A stretch of DNA of 64,000 nt from Yamagishiella unicocca (Eukaryota; Chlorophyta; Chlorophyceae; Chlamydomonadales; Volvocaceae), in the NCBI GenBank assembly GCA_003116995.1, contig BDSL01000013.1:1-64000 (forward strand), read 5' to 3'. The notes under the pieces are model-generated. The model worked only from the letters and a program-made list of their open reading frames with translations. It was not told where the DNA came from and made no database searches. The position numbers were made by a program, and so were the translations under genes. Below, piece by piece: positions 46,906-60,815 of the stretch (its first letter is position 1; every line of letters begins with the position of its first letter).

Positions 46906-49900
46906 ATGTACAGTGACGATGAGGACGCGGAAATCGCGGTGGACATTCGATGCCTGTAGGTGGTCTTCACAACCCAGGGGCGGGAACCCAGTCGCAGGCA
47001 CGCACCTCCGGGCCCACGAAGCGCCTTATCCCACCGTGAAACCTCCCATGCGACACCCACTCCACCCCTAAACACACCCTACTCCTGACGCCAAGTCCAC
47101 GGGGCCATCGCACAGGTGGTCTTCCAAAGTACCGTCCACCTGCTTTGGCCAGAAGGAGCCCATCAAGCCGGTGCTGCCGTCCGCCCGCAACAAGGATCCC
47201 TCCGTCGTGGCCGCCCATTATGACTCCTTTCGTCGGCGCCTATATTACGGCTTGGATGATGGCGCGGTGTGCTTCTGGTCGATGACCGAGGCCAAACCCA
47301 ACAACAACGCCAACCGCTTCGTGGGAGCGCACAAGGGCCCCGTGTCGGCCATCTGCGCGCCGCGCCCCTGCGATGGGGAGCTGGGCAGAGTCGGGCTCAT
47401 AGTGACCGGGTCGGTTGACTCCAGCATCAAGATCTGGGACTACCAGGGCAAGGTGACGCTGGAACCAACGGTCTGCGTCCAGACGTTGTACGGCCACACC
47501 GGCACCGTGACCAGCCTGGTCCTCCTGGGAGACTACATCGTCAGCAGCAGCACCGACGGCACCATAAAGATGTGGCGGCAGGAGGAGGGGCGGGGGCAGC
47601 TGGTGTATCCCTGGTTTGAGCTGCAGGTGCGGAGTGTGGGCGGGGGAGGGGGGGGAGGTGGAGGGGACGGCGCGGGGGACGCGGGGGGCGTCAGGGCGAC
47701 ATTTGATGACGGGGCACCGACACAACGCTGAAGGGACACACTGCTATAAGTGTAACTTCACACAAGACATCGTGTGACATCGTGGGATGGGATCCGTGGT
47801 AATGCGGGAGGTCCAGGGGGGAAGGTCCAAGGGGGAAAGGTCCGGGGATGAATGCAGCTAGATGTTGCTGTCAGCTCCCGTGTTGGGCATCCGTCACTTC
47901 CCTGGAGCCTCCAACTGCGCCGCTGCCCCCAACCACACCTGCCAGGCGACCGTGAGCGGCATGGAGGGCTGGGTCCGTTGTATGACTCATGACAGCAACG
48001 GCGACGTGGGCGAGCTGGGCGCCATATTCGCGGCGGACGAGTCTGGGGGCATCACCAAGATTGCGCCGGATGCGTTGTGGGACGACAGCATTCAGCGGTA
48101 CGTTTGGTAACATGGTAGGGTAGCGTACGAAGCGAGGAGCGAAGAGCTAGCAACTGCAGGTGGTTAGCGGGGCCGGAGAAGAACCAGCAGAAGTGGCACC
48201 GCATGCGAGCACTGCTGCTCCCGCCTCGCTGGATGCAGTTCACTCCAAGTAGGGCTCGACCAGGTTGGTAAGCCGCGGGAAAGGCGTGCCAGGCACATGG
48301 CATCACGTGATGTCCAGCGACCCAGATGGTTCAGTGGCGCAGCGACGTTGCGCGTTTCGGATCCGAGGTTTCACTCACATTTCGTCACGTTGGAACCGAA
48401 GGTGGAGACGGAGGTGGTCCATGTGGGAAGTAACAAGCCCGGCTATAGTACCAACCCCACCTATAGTACCATCCCCGGCAATAGCACCAACCCGGGCGTT
48501 ATTTGAACAGCCGAGCCCATGCACGGCGGGAACCTATGATAGCGTGTCAGCGAACACTCATCATCTCGGCAAACACCCGCCGGCAGTACCGTCGAGTAAC
48601 GCGTCTGTTCTTTGCCGGCCTGGTGGAGACGACCAGCCCTGCCGCCTGGCGACGGTTAGGCGCCGCACAGCGCTGCGTTAGGATGTAGCTCTTGGATCGG
48701 GTCGGGGTTGCTGTCACCTCTACGTGTGTTGTCGCTGTCGGCCCGGCTGGAAGCGGCAGAGCGAAACGGCAATAACAAGCAGCGTGCAGGAACGTCGTCC
48801 TGTTGTTGACCTCGTCGCTCCATGTGGGTCAGCGCACTCCCCCCTCACTCCTCACCCTCCTCGTCCGTCATCACTTCTCGTGCACTGCGGGCAGTCCCCC
48901 GCTGCCAACCGAGCCCCTTCTCTGTCCCCTTGCTGCCCGTCCTCTTCCCCCCATACACACGGGTCCCCCCCCCAGCCTGTCCACTCGTCTGGAGTTCCGG
49001 GTGGTCAAGCGCGTGGAGGGGCTTCACGACCGGGGCATCAGCATCATCAGATACGTCGCAAAGTACGTGCCGCGACCCTCCGGTCGTCCCCTGTGCCTGT
49101 GCACTCTGTTTGCCGCGCCCACAAGCAAGTACAGAGCTATCGGCGCACTGGGCGCCGCCAAAGCCACAGCAGAGGATTTGGGTGCAGCTCGGCCACTCTG
49201 CCGTACCTGTACATGTCTGTGGAGGGCATTGGCTGCAGCTATTAGCCATTTGGGACCCCAATGGAGTTGTGAAGCCTAGTCAGGAGCCTGCCCCTGGTGC
49301 GAGAAGGGAGTAGGACCTGTGGAAACCTCCCTGCAAGGAGGACTTACACTCGTAGATTTGGGGTGGGCACCGTCTGCCTATCCTGGGTTCAACTCAGTGC
49401 GACAAGGGAGTAGGCCGTTTTCGACGCATCGCCGCCGCTGCCGCCTCCTGCAGGTGGGACCTCGTGTTGACGGTCGCGTACGACCAGTGCATCCGGGCGT
49501 ACGACGTAAAGGCGGACTCCGTCCGGCACTGCTGGGCCAACGAGCAGCAGTGTCAGTTCACGACGTTGGACATCAACATCGAGTTCGACGAGGTGCGACC
49601 GGGAGGGGGAGGAGGAGGAGGCGGATTGTAAAAACCGTTTTACGCGAGGAGGGGGAGGGGTAGGAGGGGGCCAAAATGAGGGAGGAGGGGTGGCGTCGCT
49701 TGGTTCCTGGCTTCGCGGGGCCACCCCGGGGAGTGTCGCCCTAGATCGCTGCATGGCCGTAGCGACCGGGGCCGCACACGAGCAACCCCAGTCCTAAACC
49801 GTTGCGGGTACAGGTCCTCATGATACCCGTGTTCCCTGCAATGGAACCCTGGAACCAATGCTGGAACCCTGGAACCAATCTCCTTAGTGTGATCCCTGCC

Positions 49901-52900
49901 GGCCAATGGCCTGGGAAAGCTGTTTGGACGCAACTTCCTTCTAGTTGCCTCAGCATAGCCCCTCTGAAACCACCTCCGAAACCTCCTCCATTCCCTCCCT
50001 CGCTCCCTAGGTTCTCGCCGGCGACACCAACGGCGTCCTGTCCATCTACTCCATCCGCACCGGCCGCCTCATGGTCACCAAGCAGCTGCTGCAACCCTCC
50101 GCCAGCAGTGCGGCGGCGAAGCGCGGCGGCGGCGGCGGTGGCGGCAGCGGTGGCGGCGGCGGCGGGGCGGCGAGCATCCAGTCCGTTATCGCCGTGCTGG
50201 GGCGGCAGCTGTACGCGGTCGTGACAGCACGGGACATTGGGCTGTGGCTCATCGAGCACGAGCTGGACTACAACATCGCCCGCGGGGGCCACGAGAAGGC
50301 GGTCACCAGCCTATACAGCTGTTCGGGGGGCGTGGTGAGAGCGCAGTGCGGAAGGGGGGGGTAGGTAGCGAGGAAATCCGTGGAGAGGACATCGGGTAAA
50401 GACGGGGGAAGCGGTAGACGGCCGATAACGCGATCGAGGTATTGTTATCGAGGGATGGGGGCCTTCCTGGTTGCTGCACCCGCACCCGCACCCGCTGCAA
50501 ATTGGCAGTCCGCCCGCCTCCAGTGATACGGCACCACGGCGCAAGCGCAAGCATTGGAGGAGTTTTCGGACCCCTTGGGTATGTGTTTTATAAATGCTGA
50601 GCTTGGGTATGTGTGTGTATGTGTGTGCATGTGTGCTAGAAAACACAGCAGGTGCACGTCCGCGAGGGCTTACCGCGGCCTTGTGCGCCAACATATCATA
50701 GGTGATGCCCGTGTTATCCATTCCGGTCTTGTGGACACTGGTGCCTTAAGTGGCCCCGCGCTCACAGCACAGACCCACCCTGACCCGGCATCCCCTCCTG
50801 GACCCGCCCCCCCTCCCCCGGGCTGTCCTCACAACCCCCGCGTCCATCACACCACAGGCGGGCCCCGGGGCCGACCTGGACTACCGCATCTTCAGCGCCA
50901 GCCTCGACAACACCGTGCGGTTGTGGGACCCGTACGACATGGCGTGCATCCGCGTCATGGAGGAGATGCACTCGGAGATCAGCGCCATGACGTTCTACGA
51001 GGGATGGAACCTGCTGGTGACAGGTGCGCTGCAGCGAGTACTTGTGAGGACACGACGGGGGGCCGGCAGGGGTGGGGTCTCTGCTGGACGGGACGGGCGA
51101 TAATACGAGGGGGTGTATAAAAACCGTTTTACGCAACGGGACAGGATAGTTGGCGCATGGTCGTCGGACACCAGTTTTGTGGGCGCATGCTGGGGGGCAT
51201 CAGCGTGGCTTCCGTAAAGTCGTGGGATGGACTGCCGTGGAACGGCGCGTTGGAGCTCCTTCCGGACCCTCAGCTCAACGTTCGAAAGGAAGGAGGGAAA
51301 AGAGGAAGGGCACGGACTGGGGGGGTGGGGGGTGTCGGGCGGTGGGCCGATGGGTTGCAGTCCATGTGCGCATCACGTGGGGGCGACCCTTCGGCAGGGC
51401 ATCGGACTGGGATATTTGCCTCACCTCACCCCACCCCACCCCACCCCACCCCACCCCACCCCACCCCACCCCACCCCACCCCACCCCACCCCACCCCACC
51501 CCACCCCACCCCGCGTATTGCTTCCTCGAACCCCACTTCACCCCACCCCACCCCACCCCACCCCGCGTATTGCTTCCTCGAACCCCACCTCACCCACCCC
51601 ACCTCACCCTCAAAACGTCTGTTCCAAACGGTTTTTTTTTCTGGCATCCACGGGTCTTCCTCGAAACCTCACCCTGTGATGGCTGCAGGGCACGACAACG
51701 GCGACATCCGGTTGTGGAACCTGGACACCAGCAACGCGGTGACGCTCCACCAGCACTCCAACACCGTCACCGCACTGGCGCTGGCGCTGGTGCACCGAAA
51801 CGAGGAGCTGCTCATATCGGCGTCGTACGACGGCTGGGTGGTGCTGTGGGACATCCGCAGCCTGCGCGGCGAGGAGCCGCACATGGTCGCCAGGTTCAGA
51901 GCGCACGGACCGGAGGCGCCATGCGGCAGCAGGCTGCCCGCAAGCGGCAGCGGCACAGACACTGGCGGCGGCAGCGGCACCGGCGGCAGCGGCGTCATCA
52001 CCCCCATGAGGCCGTCGGATGCGAGCACGGGGTCGGGGGCGGCGGAGGGGCCCCGGTCGGCTGCGGCGGAGGCGCTTAAGAAGGTGCTGTCGTCGCCCGA
52101 GCCGGAGATCCTGGCCCTCCGTTACGACCCGCTCAAAAAGGCGATTGTGACCGCGGGGACCGACCGAATCATCAAGGTGTGACGGGTGAGGGGTAGCGGC
52201 GACGGCGATGGTGTGGGGATGGGTTCGCTGCAGCTCGGGTTTGCGTGGAGGTTTGCCTGGTATTGCTGCCGCTGATAGGCACTGCCGCGGCCATGTCAGC
52301 CGCCGTGCGCGTTGCGTGCAAGAGCGGCTATGATGCGGCGCCAGGTGCAGCACGACACCGCTGTTGCGGCTCAGCGTGGATTACCTATTACCCACTGGGA
52401 GGCGCTGGAGCTGTTCGCCCTCTCTCTCTCGCTTAGCTGAAGGCTGGCGGCGAAGCCTGGCGAAGCCCTCCCCCCCGCCGACGCACCTCTCACGGCAACT
52501 TAACACGGCAACCTGGCACGGTACCGCTCAAACATGGCCGCAGGTCTGGGCTGCCACCGGGTACGACTACCTGGGCTCCCACAGGGGCCACACGGACGCC
52601 GTGACCTGCCTGGCCCTGGACTCCAACTTCCTGTTCTCGGGCTCCGACGACTGCACCATATGCCTGTGGGACACAGTGCCCGCAGTGGGGACCAAGTCTC
52701 CTTACGGAGGTGCGTGGGGTGCTTCCGCGGCGTACGAGGGCAAACAGGTCGGGCGCGCGGTTCCGGAGCTGAAAGCCGGAGGCGGCGAGTACACCGCCCT
52801 GCACCCGCGGCATCGGCACTTTGGAATCCCATGCCTCGTCTTCAAGCTGCCGCCCTGCCCTCCCTTTTCCTGTCCGGCGGCGCTGGAGCAGGGGCCCGGA

Positions 52901-53911
52901 TGGCCGGCGGCCACACCTCCCAGGCCGCGGGTCAGGCCCCCTTCTCCCCAGCCCTCGCGATCAAGACGCCCTTCAGCACCCGACCCCTGAAGGTGCTGAA
53001 CGCACACAGGCGGAGCGTGACCGGCCTGGACGTGCTGCCCTCCAGCGGCAACCTGGTCAGCTGCTCGCTGGACGGACAGCTGCTGGTGTGGGACTACGTG
53101 GCCGGGCAGGTGCTGCACAGGTGCGGCAGGCAGGTTGCAAGGAAAAACCGTGTACGAAAGAAAAACCGTTTAGGACAGACTTTTAGACAGGTGGGGCAGG
53201 CGGGGGGCCGAGCTCGCCCGCGGGCGTGGGGCGTTCCCACAGGTAGGGAGGAAACCCGTCACACCGGATTTCTAAGGAATGCCCGTGGGTCGGCACTGGC
53301 TAGGAAGTCGGCGTGCAGACAGGATGGGCGGCCGGCGCAAGCGATGCTCGGGGGACGGGTTGTAGTGCCCCGTCATGCCCTTGCGTGGGAGTCGAAAAGG
53401 AGGTGCGAAAGCGTAATGGCAAGGATACGGTAGGGAATAGGGAGCTTCCACGAAGTCATGCATCGTAAGTAAACAGCCGTCTGGTATAGAGAGGCGCAGG
53501 CAGCAAGCCCCTTACGTTGCTTGCGCGTCCCGTGGCGGCATACCAGAGCGCGATCGGTACCTGCGCAGTTGGACAGCTTACTCCTTTAGCCTGCCTGCAG
53601 ACGCGATTCATCCGGCCTCCGGGCTTGTTGCCAAGCTCTTATGCCCTTCCAACGGCCCGCTGGCGGCCTGTAGGTTTGCGCACGAGAGCGAGGAGTTCCG
53701 CTGCCTGGCGCTGCGATACGACCGGCCCGAGGTGCTGGTCGGCACCATGCAGGCCAGCCTCATGAGATACACGATCCACGAACCGGCGGTGGCAGCTCCA
53801 GGGGTGGGCCGTGCAGCGGGCCGCGGACCTGGGCGGCCAAGCGGGCCGGACATGGGCTCGGGTCTGAATGGTGCCATGGAGGGGCTGGGCCTTGGCGGGA
53901 CGGAAGGGTAA
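46906..53911 (+). CDS. Large WD40-repeat protein, about 12 exons
   Basis: Exon 1 (46906-46955) reads MYSDDEDAEIAVDIRC and joins in phase to 47116-47626, which has GLDDGAVCFW, VTGSVDSSIKIWDYQGK and SSSTDGTIKMW. Next are 47862-48097, a missing or uncertain exon near 48400, 48976-49062, 49454-49592 (VLTVAYDQCIRAYDV), 50011-50334 (VLAGDTNGVLSIYSI plus a Gly-rich insert), 50858-51023 (FSASLDNTVRLWDPYD), 51689-52176 (GDIRLWNLD, SASYDGWVVLWDIR), 52544-52709 (FSGSDDCTICLWDTV), 52892-53120 (VSCSLDGQLLVWDYV) and 53674-53911, ending GGTEG then TAA. About 10-14 blades, so probably two propellers. Such proteins are scaffolds; in this lineage many are ciliary, but nothing here proves that. No catalytic domain or EF-hand was seen. 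Introns carry CCCCA and dispersed repeats. Confidence 0.85.
50581..50603. repeat. Remnant of the RT-element 3' junction
   Basis: ATGTGTTTTATAAATGCTGA followed by GCT matches 21 of 23 bases of 1378-1400, the junction between the left minisatellite and the RT 3' flank. The preceding GGGT also matches, and the following bases turn into a GTATGTGTGTGT microsatellite. It lies in a WD40-gene intron. Confidence 0.7.
51425..51565. repeat. CCCCA pentamer microsatellite
   Basis: About 17 copies of CCCCA (51425-51512), then CGCGTATTGCTTCCTCGAAC, then a shorter CCCCA run and a second copy of the same CGCGTATTGCTTCCTCGAAC segment. It is in the WD40 intron before the exon at 51689. The whole block looks like an internal duplication. 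Confidence 0.93.
51613..51642. repeat. Dispersed intronic repeat, CGTCTGTTCCAAACGGTTTT type
   Basis: AAAACGTCTGTTCCAAACGG followed by a T-run. Close relatives are at 33593-33625 and 36477-36497 (L-domain introns) and, inverted, at about 53158-53182. Shorter AAAAACCGTTTTACGC copies are at about 49631 and 51119. All are intronic. Confidence 0.7.
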
Positions 53912-54093
53912 CACCAGCAGCGTTACTGTTGGGACGGTCTCTCGGACGTGGCAATGGTGTGGCCTTCCAGGGTGCATGCGGGGCCTTGTTGTGGCCGGCG
54001 TGGCGGGTGCGAGGTGCACTGCCTGATGGACAAGGACGACTAACAGACTCGTGCGTTTTACAGCGTGGAACGCAACCGGTCCTCCTGTTCCGG

Positions 54094-54098
54094 TGTAA
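54094..54098 (+). terminator. TGTAA polyadenylation signal, WD40 gene
   Basis: TGTAA, the usual chlamydomonad poly(A) signal, 183 bp after the WD40 stop codon. Confidence 0.55.
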
Positions 54099-54169
54099 TG
54101 GCTCAGATCACACCGGTCCCGCCAGCCAGGCGCCAATCCTCCCGGAAGGCACCGCCCCCAAAGGCCCCG

Positions 54170-54174
54170 TTACA
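54170..54174 (-). terminator. TGTAA polyadenylation signal, VFL3 gene
   Basis: TGTAA on the minus strand (TTACA on plus), about 167 bp after the VFL3 stop codon. Confidence 0.55.
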
Positions 54175-54340
54175 TTAAGGTAGAAACGATACAGGTAATG
54201 GGGCGGCATCAGCTGGACGCCATATTTGTACGCGACATCACTAGCAGCCCAGGTCATCACGACCTGGCAGACTGGCCAGCAGCAGTCCTTTCGCCAGCAC
54301 CAATCGGTGGCCTCGCCCCGCCACGCATCGCGACGCAAGC

Positions 54341-57300
54341 TCAGGCCTGCGCACTGGTGGTTGTGCTGTTGGTGGTTGACTTGGCCATGCGCAGGAAGCT
54401 CTGCAGCGCGTGCAGCCTCGAGTCGATGTCCGCGATCTCAGCGCTTGCGTCCTCGAACACCTGAGACTTGGACTCCGACTGGCTCGCTTGGTCGCCCTGG
54501 GCGCTGTTGGCGTCGTCTGCGGCGCACGCACACACAAGGAAGGGCAAAACCGGAATGATTGAGCTGGAGAGGACCAGTCCTGACAGTACAAATCGCAAAG
54601 ATTGCCAAAAGCCATAGGCAGCAGCAAGGGCGGCCAAGATGGCTGTATGACCACAATACATGGCCGACATGTCCAAGGTCGGCTAGCAAACGCCGCACTA
54701 CGGGAGGAGCCGTGACAGTTCCCGCCACCAAGCTCCTCTACCAAGCTGTCCTCCTCACCGGCCACGGGCCCACCGCGTCCTGCGACGAAGCTGCTCAGCT
54801 TCTGCTTGACCTCCAGCAGCGCCCGCCCGGGCGACATGGAGCGAGGTGAGCTGCCGGCGATGCGCTGCCCGCCCCCGCCACCTCCCGTGCCGCCGCCGCC
54901 ACCTGGGAACTTGGACCAGCCGGCCCCCCCGCTGCCGGCCGCGGGCTCACCCCAGGCCGAAGTCACGCGGCCCCCCGGTGAGTTCCCTCGCGAGCGAGGC
55001 GCCCCGTACGTGTCTGCCCCCCGCGACCCGGCCCTGTCCGCTGCGCCGCGGCTGCCGCCCGCGCTGGTGCGGCCAGGTGGGCCCGCGCTGCCACCTCTCC
55101 CTGCGCTCGGCCGATACCGCTCAGTGCTGGTGGGCCTGCTGGAGGTAGGTGAGGGATTGCGAAGGGCTGGAAGCCGCTCGGCGCTCTCTGGCCGACTCCC
55201 TGCGACACCGGTTGGGCGGCAGGGGGGCCACGCAAGGATCAGGACCAGGAGTCAACGCGAGGGGAGCATTGGATCCGCCCCGTAATGCCCATGATGTTAG
55301 TTAGTTAGATAGTTGACCTTAACATAAAGTTACATCACGTTTGATGATCCACATTGTGAGCGCACGCGCCGCGCACATGCTGTACGGCGCAGCCCACCTG
55401 CTATAGATGGCGCACGGGACGACTGTCCAGATCGTGGTGGCGTGGGGGCATTGCTGCGGCGACCGGACTCCCGCTCTTTTCGTTGCCGAACGTACTCCGT
55501 CGGGTCAAACCTGCAGCACCGCCCATAAGTGGATTATAAAGGCGGACCACATTCTAGTGCCTGCCTGGCGATTGTCAGGGTCACATAGCGTCCAGACCGC
55601 CAACGTGTAGGTTTGCGGCTCATACCTCGGCCTCGACACCACTGGAGCCGAGTTTGGCCGCGAACGCTCAGCACTGGACGTCTGGCGGCCGCGACTGTTG
55701 CTCCGGCTATCGGCTGCTGCTCGTACAGGCGCCGCATAGCTGGGACTGGGCCTGTGGCAACGTGACGTTGGTGTGGCGGACAGGGTGCAGTCGTGGGAAT
55801 GCAAACACAGAAGGACACGGTCCCCAAAGCGGAGGCACCGTCTGGACAAACCAGGTCTGAGCCGTACCGGTACAAGAAACATTCGGCACAGGCTGCACGG
55901 CTGTGCGTGCATGGCGAGTTGGGTCTTTCGGTACCCGACTGCACACCTCCCCGCCCCTCCCTCGGGTTACTCTCAACAACTCACTCGTGCACAGCGCGAG
56001 AGTATCGCATCCGGACAAGGAACTCACTCGGATGCCTAACGCCCACCCCTCTCACCCGCGGCCGGCTGAACTTGTCCGGCTGCCGGGCCGGGCACCGCCG
56101 ACGGAGTCCCCAGCGCCCCGCGCGTAGACCGACCTGCGTACGTGGGGGCTCCGGCAAGTTTGTTTCAACTCGGGTCTCCGCCAATGAGCACATTAGTTGT
56201 AAAGGACGCCGGGAGCACGAACCCTACGCAGCTGCCAAACGTGTCTGCTCAGATCACGGTAATTGCACAACACAGCCTCCCGTCCCGTGTAACCATTCAT
56301 AGAGGAGGCGTGGATACACCCTTCAGCTCCCTCTCTTCACCTTACTCGGTCCACCGACGTCACACGGCGGTCGCGCATCTCCAGCTCCTCCGTTAGCTGC
56401 CGGATACGCATTTTGAGCTCCCGAATGAGCTCCTTGCACCGTGCTAGCTCATCCACAAGCTGTGCGGCAACACAACGGAGCGCGACGTCTGTTTGCCGGC
56501 GGTCCCATGTACCGGGATGGGCATGGGTTGCATACGTTGATCGGGATTCCCCGGATTTACCGGCCAGCTTGACTTCGCTTCCCCCAATACGACATTTCTT
56601 ACCGGTGTGCAACAAGCAAAGCTCACCGCCTCCGAACGTGCAAAGGAACAAACGTTGGGTGTTGCTTGCTACGCACCTCCTGCTGCTCCTTAGCCCGCCG
56701 CCGCAATTCCCGGCGATGCAGGCCGCGCTCCCGCTCCAGCTCTGCCTCCGTTGCTTCCACACGTGCGTGCAATAGGTCTCGCTCCTTGCGCACCTGAACG
56801 CATCACAAGATACGGCCCGTGATTGCATGTCACGTCTCGTCTGTAGTTTCAGCAAATCGCCATGGTGTTCATGGTAGGGGCGGATTGTGGTGGCAGCTGT
56901 GCTCTGAGCAGGTATTGGCTTTGGTGGTTGACAGTGATGGCCTTATGCCTTTTAGGCGGTAATGGTGGCTCTGATGGCGAGTGGCCGCCGCAGGAGCAGC
57001 TATTACCCAACATGCGCGACATGTTTCACACGTGACGAGGCATGGCATTCGTAACTCGTGGCAGATCCGAGGGCGCTGCTATATCCCTGTTAGTATCCCT
57101 GTTACCGATGACACTAATATAACCCTGCAGATGGTGCAAGGAAATAGCAGTGACATGCATAGCTCATTGGCCAGATGATTGTGTATATGGCTGTACGGTA
57201 TTGCTTGGCCGGGCGCCATGCATACCCCAACCCACCGTTTTGAGCTCCCGTGAGAGCTCCCGCGTTTCCGATGAGAACCGCTCCTGGTCCAGGCCAGCCC

Positions 57301-58097
57301 CAAGCCCACCCCCGCGCTCCAATTGCTTTATTTGGTGCTTTAGGGCGGTGTTCTCCTCCCGTAGCCGGCGCAGCTCTGCAGATGCCTCGCTGCCGCGTCT
57401 GCTGCCGGCCTCCACCTGAAGCGCCTCCACCTCAGAACGCAATTGACTGATGATGCGTTTGAGGTGCTGGGGGTCGGGGTTCTCCTCGTACAAGAGAGGC
57501 AGGGGGTAATGCACACGGTCGAACTCGGCAGCGTACGTCATAATGAGGTAGCGCTTGTTATTGGGTGCCTGCGTGCGCTGAGGAGGGGCCTGGCCCCCAG
57601 CCTTTCGGCTTTTGAGCACCTCAAGGTCCTGGTAGGTCAATATGTCCACAAAGACGCTGTCTGAGGCCTGTTTGAGCGCGGACAGTAACATCTTGACAAA
57701 CACAGGGAATTTCTTGAAGTTGCCCGTCTTCGCCGTGATGTCTTCGATGTCTGGAACGTGATTGGCATGAGGGAACAGAGTTCTTACCGCTTACAACTTG
57801 ATGCTGGCCAGACATGCAGGTGCTAGGTTGCATTGCAGCTGTGCTGGCTCGCTCACATCGAGAAGTAAAATCTCCACGCCATCGCGAGCAATCGGACTTC
57901 TGCTCGACTTCCAGGCAAAGTGTCTCGCTTTCAATTGTCGACACGGTGAGCAGATAGGCGACGCCGTGGAACGTCACGTCGACCTAAGCGGGTTCAAGGC
58001 GTTCCATGCATATCCTTGTGATAACGTACTCAGATAACATGCAAGTGGCTCGGTATAAACAAGAAACGCGCAAGCTTACTGTCTCGCATAGGTCCAT
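54341..58097 (-). CDS. VFL3: VFL3 / CCDC61 basal-body coiled-coil protein
   Basis: Ortholog of CCDC61, a SAS-6-like head plus coiled coil. In Chlamydomonas, VFL3 sets basal-body orientation and flagellar number. An 18-bp first exon (58080-58097, MDLCET) joins in phase to 57983-about 57866 (VDVTFHGVAYLL, CLEVEQKSDCSRW). Exon 3 (57750-57236) has IEDITAKTGNFKKFPVF, VKMLLSALKQASDSVFVDIL, TYQDLEVLKSRKAGG and KRYLIMTYAAEFDRVHYPLPL, diagnostic of the CCDC61 head, then a coiled coil (HLKRIISQLRSEVEALQVEA). Exons near 56690-56800 and 56345-56456 continue the coil (KELIRELKMRIRQLTEELEM). Exons near 55625-55740 (RSRPNSAPVVSRPR) and 54722-55139 are Ser/Arg/Gly-rich. The last (54341-about 54515) is a short helix ending SAQA. 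The Ser/Arg-rich linker before the end is also a family feature. Confidence 0.9.
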
Positions 58098-58438
58098 TTC
58101 CTCGCGGCGCCCCAGCTTAATTCCTGGCTATATTATGATTTTTCGTCTAGCATTTTCTAAGATGTATTCATGAATGAATTACAAGCCAACGCCCATTAAT
58201 GCGAGCACGCAAGTATTGTGTATTGACCAGGTCAAAGGAGAGAAAGAAGCTCAGGATATATTGAGGACGCCTGTTATGGTACTTGCACTAAACAAATTAC
58301 CGGTGTACCAAGGGAGACACCAAAGTGGTTGGGAAGAGGGTATCAATGTCCGTACTGTACTCATGTTCACGTCGTCGCCAGATTACAAGGGCCACATATC
58401 CCATCAATCGACCAGAGTGCCAGCCTTAACACAAGAAA
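58098..58438. promoter_or_regulatory. Divergent intergenic region, VFL3 / SDR
   Basis: 341 bp between the VFL3 ATG (minus) and the SDR ATG (plus). AT-rich compared with both genes. No defined promoter motif is recognised. Confidence 0.5.

Positions 58439-60815
<2,377 letters not shown>

Larger units (their letters stand above)
53912..54340. other. Intergenic between convergent WD40 and VFL3
   Basis: 429 bp holding both 3' UTRs. Two TGTAA signals, one per strand, divide it: plus at 54094-54098 for WD40 and minus at 54170-54174 for VFL3. The predicted transcript ends therefore fall about 50 bp apart. Confidence 0.6.

Noticed and set aside
51157..52182. 341-codon plus ORF as a separate gene
   Set aside because: Its first half reads through the intronic CCCCA repeat; only the part from 51689 is a WD40 exon.
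53200..53460. Coding sequence after the exon ending at 53120
   Set aside because: Repeat-derived intron; the next in-phase exon begins at 53674.
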